In this document: piece after piece, positions 37,386 to 49,239 of the stretch
How the letters are laid out: the number at the start of each line of letters is the position of its first letter
How positions within the stretch are numbered: the stretch's first letter is position 1
Source: Linyphia triangularis
Lineage: Eukaryota > Arthropoda > Arachnida > Araneae > Linyphiidae
NCBI GenBank assembly: GCA_963978545.1
Contig: OZ021721.1
Coordinates: forward strand, 103,621,866-103,685,865
Length of the DNA: 64,000 nt
Direction of reading: 5' to 3'
Notes under the pieces: generated by a model
Database searches by the model: none
Told to the model about the DNA's origin: nothing
The model's input: the letters and a program-made list of their open reading frames with translations, nothing else
Position numbers and translations under genes: made by a program

Positions 37386-37733
37386 CCTCAACAATCGGGA
37401 AAACAAGTTCGTAAAGCTTCTTCGTTGGGAGTTTCCTTTTCAATCACTGATTTGATAAAGATTGGTTGGTTGGTTGTTTTCAGATTATCTGGCGCCGTCA
37501 GCAACACGAGGGCTATAATGCGCCGAAACATTCGTCATTAGACAAGCCAACATACATTTACAAACATCCATGCCTAAGACGGGACTCGAACCCGCAACCT
37601 CGCGGTCTAGAAGCTAGCACGCTAACCACTATACCGTTTGGTCGGCGATTTGATAAAGAAGTTCAAGATTTTACACAAAAACAATGTTAGTGCAAAGGTT
37701 ATAAGTTATCAAGATAAAAAAATTGTGAATTAA
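37386..37733. repeat. 150-bp tandem duplication, copy 2 (split by SINE)
   Basis: The two parts, 37386-37461 and 37660-37733, together give 150 bases aligned to copy 1 with a handful of substitutions. Flank motifs are CCTCAACAATCGGGAAAAC and GTTCAAGATTTTACACAAAA. Confidence 0.92.
37449..37659 (-). mobile_element. SINE A, minus strand, within duplicated unit
   Basis: The body is 37462-37646, between perfect copies of GATTTGATAAAGA (37449-37461 and 37647-37659). Read on the minus strand it begins GCCGACCAAACGGTATAGTG and ends in an AACCAACCAACC-like tail. This is one of the longest-tailed and best preserved copies. Confidence 0.93.
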
Positions 37734-39085
37734 GTCAATTTGCAACTTTTTATTCTAGATAACATTTTATTTTAAGATGCTATCTATTGAAAAATATTCA
37801 ACATACCAAATATTATTCGTTTAAGAAAACAGTCATAGTATAAAAATCCACAACTTGAAGGAAACGCAATTAAATATTGAAAACTCGCATTTGGAATCCA
37901 TAGTTTTTACGTTTAAGAATAACTCCTCAATAATATCTAACATTTCAACTAGAATTGTGACACTGTGTATCAGGAAAATATGCATGATTTTAAGTATTTC
38001 TTCCACAAATATAAACATTTCGAATTATGATTTTCCAAATAATATGAGCATTTATTTTCCTTTCTAGCGATACTTTATTTTTTATATTTTTATGCTAAAC
38101 ATTACTTCCTAGTGCCTTGTTCTATCAGTCCACGATTATTACTTAATATTACGCATGCAAAAAGTGCATGTTATTTCTATGCACCCGTTCTCGAGCAGAA
38201 TTTTTGTATTCGTGACTGATTTATCTAGCTTAGACGATCCGCATCGCCCACAATATCGTTAAACTTTTATGAGAAGATTATACGTTCGATTATTATTATT
38301 TTTTTCATTGTAAACTCCCAATTGCTTAGGCAGTGACAAAACGATTAAGAAGCAGAGTGCGTGAGGACAGAAAAAATGTCAGCAAAACACGGGATGATGA
38401 ATAAGACAACTATTTGTATTTTTTTGTTGGTGAAAGAATCGAATCGCAATGTTTTTATTCGTATCAAAAGGGAAACGATACGGTTGGTTGTCCGTTGTGT
38501 TGAGTGCTGTTTAGGCAGCTATGACAACCACTGCTTCGAATTCGATTGACAAAATATGCAATTGTTATGGAGATTGATTCGGTTCTATTGACAAAAGGGA
38601 TGGTAGAAAATGTTTCGTGATTTTTGATGTATCACGTACGATTTCTTTGCCCCAACTCGATATGTAAACATGTGACTCAAGTGATATTTGCAGATTGCCT
38701 TTTAAGGAAATTATATTTGCAGAGATCCCCCTTTTACCGATACAAATTAAATAAATCGTAAGTACGGTGCAACTGTGTAGATAAATATTGAGACAATATA
38801 TGATCACAGATGGTTTTTATACATCTAACGGAGGATGTATCGTGCCTTTAAAAACGTACACAATTCGTATACAATAGTACCAAAGTACAATTACTGTTAA
38901 GAAAAGTTATCAGCTTTTGATACTTCAGAAGTCTGTGAGGGGGGTACTCGTTGAAATTGTATTTCAAGAATTGTTCCCTGTCCCGTCATCAATCAATAAA
39001 ACCACAGTAAAATGAATGTTTTATGATTTACGTTATATCAGTATTCTTATTGGTTAAAAGAAATGCGCTTTCCTTTGAAAACCGG
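37734..39085. other. Single-copy stretch without a recognised gene
   Basis: Frames of 60-80 codons at 37833-38067, 38361-38549 and 38565-38807 show no domain. The part at 38120-38640 is slightly less AT-rich. No repeat with clear ends was found. Confidence 0.35.
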
Positions 39086-39086
39086 C

Positions 39087-39372
39087 AATTTATATTTCCA
39101 TTGCAAAATCAACATTTTGGATTTCCTTAGTAAAATCAACATTTTGGATTTCCATTGCAAAATAACATTTTGTATTTCCATTGCAAAATCCACATTTTGG
39201 ATTTCCATTGTAAAATCAACATTTTGGATTTCCATTGCAAAATCAACAGTTTGGATTTCCATTGCAAAATCGACATTTTGTGTTTCCATTTCAAAATCAA
39301 CATTTTGTATTTCCAATAAAAAGTCAACACAATATTTTGTATTTATAATGCAAAACAAACATTTTGAATTTA
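39087..39372. repeat. 27-bp minisatellite, about ten units
   Basis: The unit reads AAAATCAACATTTTGGATTT followed by CCATTGC, with point changes and a few length variants. The period of 27 is nine codons, so frames on both strands stay open (113 codons plus, 103 minus), giving KSTFWISIA-like repeats. There is no signal sequence or other sign of a real protein. Confidence 0.93.
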
Positions 39373-40517
39373 GAGCAATAATACGCCTTCATATAAGAGG
39401 ATAAACATTAAGAACTAATTTTTTAGAGTGTTTTAAGGAGAAAAAAACTAACACTAGTTTAGTAAATTATGATCTTTTGAGAGAATCTGTAACATTCGTC
39501 TTTAAGCGAATTAGCTGTTAATTATAACAATTTCTATAGCACAATTTTTTTTCTACCAATTTAGTTTCACAATTGAATTGTGAGTTTGCGTCTGTCAACC
39601 AGAAAAATAAGTTATTTCTAATGATGTTTAACGTTAACAACTTATTGAAATAAAATCAATTATTTGCTTACGACACTTAAAATGAAACTAATTTTTCTAT
39701 GCATTCTCTATTGTACAAAGTATTAAGTGTGAAGAAATAAAGAAAGAGCACTATTTTAAAAGAATAAAGCTTACTTCAAGCACACGTTGCAATCTTAATA
39801 GCGACACAAACTTCAAAAGCTTTATACATTATCTAAACTAACCCACGAGTCTCGGAGCAATTTGATGAAAAACATATTCCAAGTATGAAACGCAACTTCC
39901 AAAATAACATGCCTCCCAATTAGAAGAATCATTAGATCTAGCAATTACTGCTATGCAAACGAATGAATCTTTTCCAATTCAAAAAAATTCTAAAACCTAC
40001 GCTTTGCAGCGATCTCAAAATTTCCTCGGAAACTATCCACTCCGATGAATTGCCGGCTTTTAAAGACGGTAACAATTACTTCTTATTAACATGGCATTTA
40101 ACTATCCAATTACAGTTATTATTTGACAAGAAGTGCTCTTTTCGTCGTTAGAAAAGCAACCTTACACTAATTACAGTTATTCACACCTCAGGAAAGTACT
40201 TTCCATGCGTTGGAGTGTATCAGGATTCATTATGAGAGCCTTTGACTTTGTAATCGTCGCCTGACTTAGCACCTCTATTATGACTACTGTATTAGAAGCT
40301 GTCATTAGAATTGTCATTCTTGACAACGGGGATGGATTTGGTGGAGGCTTTGGGATTGGTTTGAAGTTTGATCACGCAGATTGGGTTTCCAGTGATATGA
40401 TTTAAAAAAACCTCAAAATATAGTTACATGGTGCCGTTAAATTATTACATGCAATAAAATTGTATAATCTTTGGTAAGGAATGATCATAAATTTTTCCTC
40501 GTCCTATTGACCTAATA
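39373..40517. other. AT-rich stretch without a recognised gene
   Basis: Nothing beyond a 62-codon frame at 39963-40151 without a domain. Confidence 0.4.
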
Positions 40518-40754
40518 CAGTACTCGGCAAACCGCCGTTCCCAAGCCGCATGCGGTTCTTTAGCAACTTGAGTTCGTTCAAATTTATCAAGGTTATTATT
40601 TATGATGATATCTGATTTTATTTAATATTAGCAACTAGTTTAATCTAGCTCCTAAAAACATGGTTCTTGAAAACAAATTTAGCTTTAAAAAGAAACCTTA
40701 ATCGTTTTACTGCTGATATTTGGCTCTTTTGACTAATGCGTTTTCCAAGTACTG
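40518..40754. mobile_element. Probable hAT-type MITE, 237 bp
   Basis: The left end CAGTACTCGGCAAAC, followed by a GCCGCATGCGGTTCTTTAGC segment, resembles hAT terminal sequence. The right end, read inverted, is CAGTACTTGGAAAAC with an AAAAGAGCC segment. The 15-base termini match at 13 positions. Flanking octamers ACCTAATA and ATATAATT agree at only five of eight positions, so the target duplication is not convincing. There is no transposase. Confidence 0.55.
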
Positions 40755-41525
40755 ATATAATTTAACATTTCCCCGAAACCCAAGCTTAGCTAAACCTTTG
40801 TTTGAAAATTTATTTCACTAAGTACAACAATACTGCAGTCATAAGTTAAAAAGCTCTAAATCTAAATGAATAAAAATGTATATTTTGACGCTTTTACGTT
40901 TATCCATTGATATTACATTTTTTTTTTATTATTATTATTATTTTATACGTTTGCATGACCTAATAATTGGAGCCATTCAATGAAATGAAAAGATTAATTT
41001 TTTAAGGACTAATCAGAAATTGAAAGGTTTGCATTTAAATTTGTTTGGATTCAGAGCCTTCTAACTAATGAATGCAGAATAGTTATGCTGTTAATTATAT
41101 AATAATTATAAAAATAGGATTAGAATTTTTTTATCATAACAAAAATAATGGCATAATGTGCGAAAGAAAATTCAAATCTCGATTTCGCATATTTTGCTTA
41201 AAACTTAGTATTTTCATTTAACTAGAATTATTCTAGTTGCATGCAAATGCATGCATTACTAAGTTTGGCTGCATGAGATATTTTGGTGCAAGCATTATAC
41301 TGTTTTCCCTTTATATAATAAAATTCCGGCGATGCCTTCCGGCTTTCTTCTCAGCGTTTACGTCTTGACTGGGAGTAAGTGAAGAAAGAAATTTAGAGAT
41401 GGATTGTAAATTTAAAATAATGATAATTGTTTACTTGTTTTAAGGGGAGAAAATTAAGAACCTGGTTTATAAAAATCCATTCTTAAAAGTCATTAAAATT
41501 TAAAATAAAGGATTTCTTAAGGACT
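40755..41525. other. AT-rich stretch without a recognised gene
   Basis: No feature recognised apart from a short (ATT)n run near 40930-40943. Confidence 0.4.
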
Positions 41526-42340
41526 TTTAAGGATTCGTGGGATACGATCACTTAGGCAGTGCAAGAAATGAAACCGCACATTTTAAAACAAAAAGGGAAA
41601 CATCCCCTTTTGTATTCAACGATGACTATCGTATCTTCCCCAGAAAGAAGCAAAACAAAGGTCGCAAACATAATAGCAGAAGTGGATCTCCCTTCAATCC
41701 GCAATAATTTACCAAAGATGGCTATAACTCATCGGACCTGACCTTACGGCTGTATGTCATCGGGTGTCGGTGCGGGCTACTTCTCGAAATTACGTGCGTC
41801 CGTAATCGCACGTGCGCCGTCTTAACGTGCATCGGTGTTTGGTCCATTGTGTGCAAATTCCTAGGTGACCGAAGGATTACCTGGAAAGGAAAGACAAAAA
41901 GAAAAATCGAGTGAAGTTTGGTATGACCTTGCCCATCCTGAAATTCATGCAGGAATATGGATTCTCGAATCGTCCTACGCTTGAGAGAATCACTGGTTTC
42001 TTAGAGAAGATTCCGATGAACTCGAAATGGGTCCGTGTCACGCTCGCGGTTTGCTTTTCTGGGTAGTTCCGATGATAATGGCCAGATGTGGGGGTCTATC
42101 GTCTGCATTTAAGCACGAACTGAGGGAGTTCGACGTGGTGTCGTGACCTTCAACAACTGAAAACCACGTTCGGCATTCGACAGGGATATCGTAGAGATAC
42201 TGCGAAAGATGAGGGAGGGAAAATTAGAATTGGGTTGGAAATGTGTCTATGAGTTTGCAAAGTATTTCTGTAACTGAAGAAATGCGACGTGCTTGTTATG
42301 TAAAACTTGGCATAAAACCTTTGAAAATTCATCTGAAAAT
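41526..42340. other. CpG-rich, GC-raised island of unknown origin
   Basis: This block is clearly richer in G+C and in CG dinucleotides than the rest of the window, especially 41740-41870 (for example CGCACGTGCGCCG) and 41960-42160. It has no terminal repeats I can find. Several short frames are open on both strands. It may be a fragment of a gene, a recent insertion or a regulatory island. Confidence 0.5.
41869..42066 (+). pseudogene. Protein-like 65-codon fragment, unrecognised
   Basis: Between stops at 41866 and 42064 the plus strand stays open for 65 codons with varied, protein-like composition: a basic start (KDYLERKDKKKNR), then GMTLPILKFMQEYG and LERITGFLEKIP, then KWVRVTLAVC. There is no ATG at the start. 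The same frame upstream (41737 on) has only scattered stops, and after the end a one-base shift keeps a frame open to about 42145, as expected for a decayed exon. I do not recognise the family. The opposite strand is also open in part, so chance cannot be excluded. Confidence 0.25.
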
Positions 42341-43249
42341 ATGATGCACTTGTTTATATTTTCAGATGAATTAAATAAATTACTTACGTTATACGCCTCT
42401 TAAATTAGGCAATTACATACTTTTTATTTAATTAATCAACTATAACTTAAAGAATAATTGTAAATATGGGGTATTGTTATTTGCATATGGTTAATTATAA
42501 ATATGGCTTAATCTATTTGTTTCTTTGATATATTTGTAAATTAATTACCTTTATACATTTCTATGGGATATAAAACTGGATTTATAACCTATAAAGGTCA
42601 CCGAAAAATCTTGAGTTTGACAGTTATATAACTTTTTTGAAAGTTAACTCACTGAAGTGAATAAATAGTTTTAAATATGGTTTTATTGTGTTATTGGTAT
42701 ATCAATTGTAAACATGGGTTAATTTAATCACCTCTATGATGTACATTAATTGCATATTTTTCATAATGGTACGCTACTTATTGCACATGTATTTCTAGTT
42801 CAACATGTTGATGAAACCTGGAGTACGAATACTAACAAAAAGGTATGAGGGTGAAGAAATTTGATTACTTAAAAATATGAATAAATTAGTTGACCAGAAG
42901 TAAATTTACAATCATGTCAAAGCGTAAAAAATTCATTTCATCGTACAAAATTCACTTTTTTAGCTTATGTTTTAAATTTTTATTTAAAGTAAATTGTTCT
43001 AGGAATGAATAAATATATGCGATTTAATATTTTTGAATAAAAAGTACTAATACCAGGTTTCAAAAGTTTGTTGAGAAGCCCCGCAATTGTTTGCATATGG
43101 TCGAAGACAAACGGGTAAGAAAATTAAAAGAAACTCAAAAATGTAAAGCCTTAAGCGATTCTTTTCTATTTATGGCATAAGACTGGATCTTATTTTTTAC
43201 TTTTAAACCCTTTTATCCCAACGTATAATTCTGTTCTCTCCCTTTCTTA
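42341..43249. other. AT-rich stretch without a recognised gene
   Basis: No feature recognised. A TTTTCAGATGAATT motif occurs at about 42359; similar to ATTCATCTGAAAAT at 42327, it makes a small inverted repeat (a possible hairpin with arms of about 13 bases). Confidence 0.4.
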
Positions 43250-43660
43250 TTCTCTTTATTCTAGGTATTCGCAATTACTCGCTTTTTTATGTCTCTATGC
43301 CGCCATGAGTCCCTATTCATACGACCATCGACAGCAAGCCGCCATCAAACGACTACTTTTATTGGTTAGAGTTTATTTATGGATTTGATTTCTTTTGCTT
43401 TTCTCAACTGCAGACAAACACACACTTGTCCAGAAACGTTTTCTTATTAATTACAGCCCCCTCTAAAGAATGGACACCGCCGCTTTTGATTTTCTTTATT
43501 CCAGAGGCGACGTTGTTTTGCTTCGAGGACTTTTTCAATTTGATTAAGTGGAATAAATATTTGCATTCTTTTACTGCCTTCGCTCTTTTTGAAAACGCCA
43601 CTACTCAAAACACAACATTTCTAACGAAACTCATTTTTTATATTTAACAGTGGATTCGGG
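43250..43660. other. GC-raised single-copy block, no gene recognised
   Basis: Opposed frames at 43426-43647 (73 codons, plus) and 43404-43601 (65 codons, minus) carry no domain. Acceptor-like CTCAACTGCAG precedes 43413 and TTTTTTCCACTGCAG precedes 43710, but no exon can be defined. Confidence 0.2.
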
Positions 43661-44276
43661 GTTTTATTTTAAAAGCCTATAATTTGTTTGCTTTTTTTTC
43701 CACTGCAGACAGTTCAAGTTAAAGATTAAGATTCTGAAACTGATTAGACGGAGGCGAATTATCTTTGTAAACAAATTATAATTTCTAAGACTGCATATAC
43801 AATAGAAATGCACAAATTTTCTTTTTAAAAATGATCGTCAGAATATTGCCTCCCCAAAGATATAACGCGATATTTCCCCGTTCACTAGATATAGTGTAAT
43901 ATTGCTTTAAAATGCTTAAAAATTTATGTTATACGTTTACTATAGATACGAATCTGGCATCACTAAGGTTCAAAATCTAAAGTGCTCACTCTATCACAGA
44001 AAGGAAAAGAAATTTGAGGAAGCGCCGCTGTTGAATAGAAGTAAAAAAATCGCCCATTCGTCAAATTAAAAATTCGTTTTATAATTAGTTCCGTAATTTT
44101 AAATAAGAGAATATAAAGTTTATGCAATAAAATAACTTATTTTTATAGTTTAGTTTTTAATCATTCGTTTAGTTTTTTAATTCTTCAATGAAAATGAATA
44201 AAATAATTCGACACTTTACTATTTAAATACGTAAATGATTTTTTTACCACTGAATTGAAAGAAAGATCTGTAAGAG
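43661..44276. other. AT-rich stretch without a recognised gene
   Basis: No feature recognised. Confidence 0.4.
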
Positions 44277-44529
44277 TTAAGCCGGATTTACACGCTACCA
44301 GTCGAGGTTCCAGTTTAGATCGCCAACCAGTGACGTCATGTGATGTCACCAGGCAACTGGTTCCAGTAAACTAAACAGTTTCTATTTACTGGCGCCTGCG
44401 ACTCCTATCAACCAATCACGTGCGCTCTTCCGTGATTACCGATAGAGGGTGCAACGGTTGCTTATCTAACGTCACAGAACTGGCGATCTAAACTGGAGGC
44501 CCGACTGGTAGCGTGTAAATCCAGCTTTA
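44277..44529. mobile_element. PIF/Harbinger-like MITE with TTA target duplication
   Basis: The element is 44280-44526 (247 bp), with TTA at 44277-44279 and 44527-44529. Terminal inverted repeats of nearly 50 bases pair AGCCGGATTTACACGCTACC with its inverse, GGTAGCGTGTAAATCCAGCT, and continue through CCAGTTTAGATCGCCA. The 3-bp TTA duplication points to PIF/Harbinger by established knowledge; the class is inferred because no transposase is present. It is conspicuously less AT-rich than its flanks and well preserved, so it is probably fairly young. Confidence 0.85.
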
Positions 44530-45398
44530 GATCTCAATTCTTAAATATGCAATTAAAGCTCTAAGTGGTGAACTCTAGTGACGCCAGATTGCTATTTATA
44601 AAAATGGAAGGTATGCATGAAGAGATCACGGTTAATTCCTTTAGCCAGGAAAAAATAAAATACGAATTATGATTGGCTAATAGATTATGAAAGTTCAAAT
44701 TTGGTTTTACAGGTGTATTGTGATGGGTTATGAGTACGTGACAAAAGTTTCCATTCGATGCAACCACTGATCTCTAACTGCAACTTCTGGATAGTGCATT
44801 CTTGCTTATTGACTTGAAGCCAAAGAAGGCTTAACAGCCACCCTAGTGATTTATACTAGCAACTTCCCCCCAAACTAGTTCCGATGTGTATGTAACCATG
44901 GCAACCTATTTCATAGCACTATGAAGGGGGGGGGGGGGGATATTCATGTAAAATCCATTACAGATACTAAACAAAGACAATTTTATAAATTTTATAGCAA
45001 TATTTTAAAAAATTTTAATTTAACATCAGGCGATATAGATTCAACGTAATACTTTTTTCAATTATTTAATTAAGAGATTGCGATTGTAATGTGTTTATTC
45101 CATTTCAGATGAACTCTTCTAAAATTAGCAATATTTTGTTATGCATATTTAACTGAGTGATATTTGTAAGAAAATAGTAATAGAATGGATATATTTAATG
45201 ATATTTTCAGACAAAGTATGGACAGTTTAAGCATGTGTATCAAAATATTACTAATTTGGTAAAGTTTTTTTTTTTTTTTTTTTTTTAAATAAATTTGAAC
45301 GCTAAATTCCAAATGTTGAAAAACTCAGCCTATTAATTTTTGATGCAAAACTTTAGAACTTAAGAATTGAATTTAAAAATATATTATCAATGAATCAA
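44530..45398. other. AT-rich stretch with poly-G and poly-T tracts
   Basis: A G run of 14 bases is at 44926-44939 and a T run at about 45267-45286. No gene is seen. Confidence 0.45.
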
Positions 45399-45575
45399 TA
45401 AAACTATGTATAATAATTAAATAATAAAACTATTTAAAATAATTAAATATTAAAATTATTTAAGATAATTAAACAATAAAACTATATAAAATAATTAAAT
45501 TATAAAACTATATAAAATAATTAAATAATAAAACTATATAAAATAATTAAATAATAAAACTATATAAAATAATTT
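45399..45575. repeat. 26-bp AT-rich tandem repeat, about seven copies
   Basis: The unit is AAACTATATAAAATAATTAA followed by ATAATA. The first two units are diverged and the last four nearly identical. Related AT-rich fragments continue to about 45745. Confidence 0.88.
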
Positions 45576-47271
45576 AATAAATATAAAAAAATTATTATAA
45601 TTTTATTAAGTATTTATAAATAATAAAAATTAATAAATTGTAAGATTATTAAGTAATGGAGCAATATAAAATAATTAAATAATAAAACCATATAAAGTAA
45701 ATATTAAAACAATATAAAGTAATTAAATGATAAGACTATAATATTTTATTATTAAAGTATTTATAAATTGCAAAAAAAACCTATTGAATAAAAAAAATAT
45801 ATTAAAGTAAAAAAAATTTAAATAACAAATAATTATTAATTTATTAATGATTAATTACTAAAATATAAGAATGCATTTACTTAAACAACACCATATTCTT
45901 AAATTTTGAATTCTTGATCCACTGCTCAAACTGATATAAATATAAATTAATACTTGAGATTACTCGTATGCATTTTTTTTTCCAGTTACTTCTGATACTT
46001 TTTTTTTTGTTAATCAATTAAATTTTTTTCCCGTTAACAATAACAATTGATGGTTTAAATCAATTGAACCATTACTTTTTATTTTATTTTCTAAAATATT
46101 AGACGAAGTTTAACTTGTTAAGCAATACTGTTTCCTCGTCAGGTTAAAAAAAAAATGAATTTATAAATTTCAGTTGGGGCATCATTCAATAAATCAGTAC
46201 TATGTATGAATTGTAAATTTCCCACAATGAGCCCAAAAAGTTTTCTAATATAGAAAACTTAGCATATGTATATTTCTTTGGTATTTGGGTGTTAAATTTG
46301 AATTCTTCAAAACTTAAAATCTATCATTAAAAGTATTAAACACCTAATGGTTAAGTGTGTAATTAAAGGCTAAAAAATGTTTTACCAAAATTGAAATATC
46401 AGATTGTTTAAACGAAAAATAAAATGACTGTGTAGTAAATGTATGAATCTATGTATAACTGAATGCACATCATGAATAAACAATTTTAAAAACTTGTTTT
46501 TTTAACCTTAAGATTGACTGATACCAAAAGCTATTCTTTCGCGCCAACTTAAGAAAAAAAGTTCAAACTATTCGCCTGAAAGAGTTTTTACACGCAAAGC
46601 AATCATAACTTTGGTGGACGTAAAAGAAGAAAATTTACAGCACCCAAAATGGAGAATTGACCGCACGCAGCATAAATAGCAATAAAAAACATGAAAATCA
46701 CAAAGAAAAAAAACCATGACAATCACATAAAAAAAAAGTAGTGAAACGATGGCACCAACTCCGAAATCAACCATCCATGAAGAAAAACATCATCAGTATT
46801 TCAAATTCACTACTTTTCGAAATATCAGCAAAAGATAATAATCTAGTGCCTAGGCCGTCTCGTATCAGAACTTAGACATTCAAGTAAAATAGGAATTGCA
46901 TGCTATGCTAAAATTTCGTAGCCACGTTTTGGCTAGGGGCCATACAATAAAACGCAAATTATCCAAAGCAAAAATATAAATTTTTGAGCCTCATTTTAAT
47001 TGGAAATTTCGTTCCACTAAATCTATTTCAAAGCTAGAGAGCAAAAAGAAAACTTCTGGGGGAGGGATATCAATCAAACCCTAAGTTAGCTCCTGTATTT
47101 CTATGTGTATATAAAAAAATATATATGTTTTTGCAGTATTTTCTTATCCTATATTCATCACATGTCAACAATATTTTTTTTAATCTGTGGCTTACGTATG
47201 TCAGAATATTTTAAGGATTTGGCAATTTTTCAAGTTATACAAAATATTCCATCAAGGGATTCATTGTTAAG
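45576..47271. other. AT-rich stretch without a recognised gene
   Basis: A 68-codon minus-strand frame at 46568-46774 is hydrophobic but without a domain. No bounded repeat was found. Confidence 0.4.
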
Positions 47272-47543
47272 TATAGGAGTATTATAATTAAAGCTCCATT
47301 TTCAAAAAGCTGTAAAATATAACTATTCAAAATGACCTAAAATTTCACTTGAATTTCACAAAAGAAGGGGAAAATGGTATGACATAAGAAAGAAAAAAAT
47401 ATTTTGAACTATTTTTTTTTTCTTATGTAATAGCGCTTTTCTCTTCTTCGCGTATATTCAGATAAAATTTCAGGTCATTCTGACCATTGGTTCCTTTTTT
47501 AACAGTTTTTTAAAAGTTGAATTTAACTATGATCACCCTGTAT
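47272..47543. mobile_element. MITE family E, copy 4
   Basis: The left end TATAGGAGTATTATAATTAA is a worn family terminus; the right end ACTATGATCACCCTGTATA is well preserved. The inner palindrome includes AATGACCTAAAATTTC and CGCGTATATTCAGATAAAAT, then TTTCAGGTCATTCTGA. It is the inverted counterpart of 35795-36024 but clearly diverged from it. Confidence 0.8.
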
Positions 47544-47714
47544 AGGAAATTCTTTTTTTAATTTTCTAGACTATAGATAAATTTTTGCTTGTAAATTTAT
47601 ATTTGTACATAATGTGTAATATTTATATTTTAAATTGCAGGAAAATCTGAAGATATAACAGGGTTCATCAAGAATGGGAACAAGCGAACTTACTTCGTGT
47701 ATATTGCTACTCCT
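47544..47714. repeat. Linker repeat, inverted copy of 35606-35794
   Basis: The reverse complement matches the 35.6 kb linker almost base for base. Shared segments include TTACACATTATGTACAAATA and AAGTTCGCTTGTTCCCATTC. By eye there are about half a dozen substitutions and one short deletion. Confidence 0.9.
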
Positions 47715-48065
47715 GAATTAAAATGTAATATAATATATAAATATAATAAATATATAAATATAATAATTATATAAATATAATAATTATATAAATATAATAA
47801 TTATATAAATATAATAAATATATAAATACATAAATATAATAAATATAATAAATATAATAAATATAATAAATATATAAATATAATAAATATATAAATATAA
47901 TAAATATATAAATATAATAAATATATAAATATAATAAATATAATACATATAATAAATGTATAAATATAATAAATATATAAATATAATAAATATATAAATA
48001 TAATAAATATATAAATATAATATATAAATATAATATGTAAATATATAATATGTAAATATATAATA
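47715..48065. repeat. 17-bp satellite array, inverse of the 35 kb array
   Basis: Units of AAATATAATAAATATAT and shorter variants fill the block. They are the reverse complement of the unit at 35198-35600. The array is less regular than its partner. Confidence 0.92.
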
Positions 48066-48080
48066 AATAAATATGCTACT

Positions 48081-49085
48081 CCTAAATAAAAAATTTATTA
48101 AACCTCTATTGTAAATTTGTATTTTAGTGAAAACATAACAAATACTTTAATGAAATTCTACACTTTCTAACTTGTTCTTCAAATTCTAAAAAAAAATTAG
48201 ATTTAATTAATTTTATTGGTATCAGCAACGTTGCCGATGCAACTGTTTTAGTACAAAACATTATGATTGCTACTATAATTAGTTTAACTAAAAGAAGCCG
48301 ATAATAATATATTTTTTTTTTCGAATTTTAAAATATCTTAAAATAATATATTTTGCATAAAAAATGAAATATTATTTTTTGGAATGATCCAAATTCACAA
48401 TACAAGAAGATATCGGATCTCAAATTTTATCAATAAAACAATTTTTTTCTTCGTAAAATTTACCAATAACTCAATAAATTTTATATCGTAAAATTTATCT
48501 AAAACCTATGTTTAATTTTATGTGTTAATCATACTAACATCCATTTATATCCTAAATAAAAATTTTATTAAACATCTATTGCAAATTTGTGTTTTAGTGA
48601 AAGCAGAACAAATACTTTAGTAAAATTCTATACTTTCTAACTTGTTCTTTCCATTCTAAAAATAATAAGATTTAGTTAATTTTATTGGTATCAGCAACGT
48701 GGCCGATGCAACTGTTTTAGTAAAAAACATTATGATTTCTACTACAATTAGTTTAATTAAAAGAAACAGGTTATAAATATATATATATATTCAAATTTTG
48801 AAATATCTAAAAATAAAATGTTTTGCATAAAAAATGAAGTATAATTTTTTGGAATGATCCAAATTCACAATACAAGAAGGTATTGGATCGCAAATTTTAC
48901 CAATAAAAATTTTTTTATGTAAAAATGTACCAACGAATTAATAAATTTTGCAACATAAAATTTACCAATAAATCAATAAATTTTACATCGTAAAACTTAC
49001 CAATAAATCCATAAATTTTACACCATAAAATTTATCGAAAACCAATGTTTAATTTTATTTGTTAGATACTAACATTCATTGATAT
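48081..49085. repeat. Tandem duplication, 470-bp period, two copies
   Basis: CCTAAATAAAAA starts at 48081 and 48551. Collinear landmarks are TTTCTAACTTGTTCTT, GGTATCAGCAACGT.GCCGAT, CAACTGTTTTAGTA, GGAATGATCCAAATTCACAA and TACAAGAAG. Copy 2 is longer because a short unit (CCAATAAATC.ATAAATTTTA) is itself repeated near 48960-49030. No coding content. Confidence 0.9.
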
Positions 49086-49239
49086 TTATGTTTGTTTACG
49101 AATTCAAACGTTTATAAACTGCAAGAAAATAAATAGTATTGGAATCGTTATCAAAAGTCCTCCTCCACCCCATGCTATATATATTTTTATATATTATACT
49201 ATATCTCACATTATCTTTTGTTTCTCAAACCTATCCTGA

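Noticed and set aside
46568..46774. 68-codon hydrophobic minus-strand frame as a membrane protein
   Set aside because: Composition follows from T-rich sequence on that strand; no start context, no domain and no neighbouring exon.
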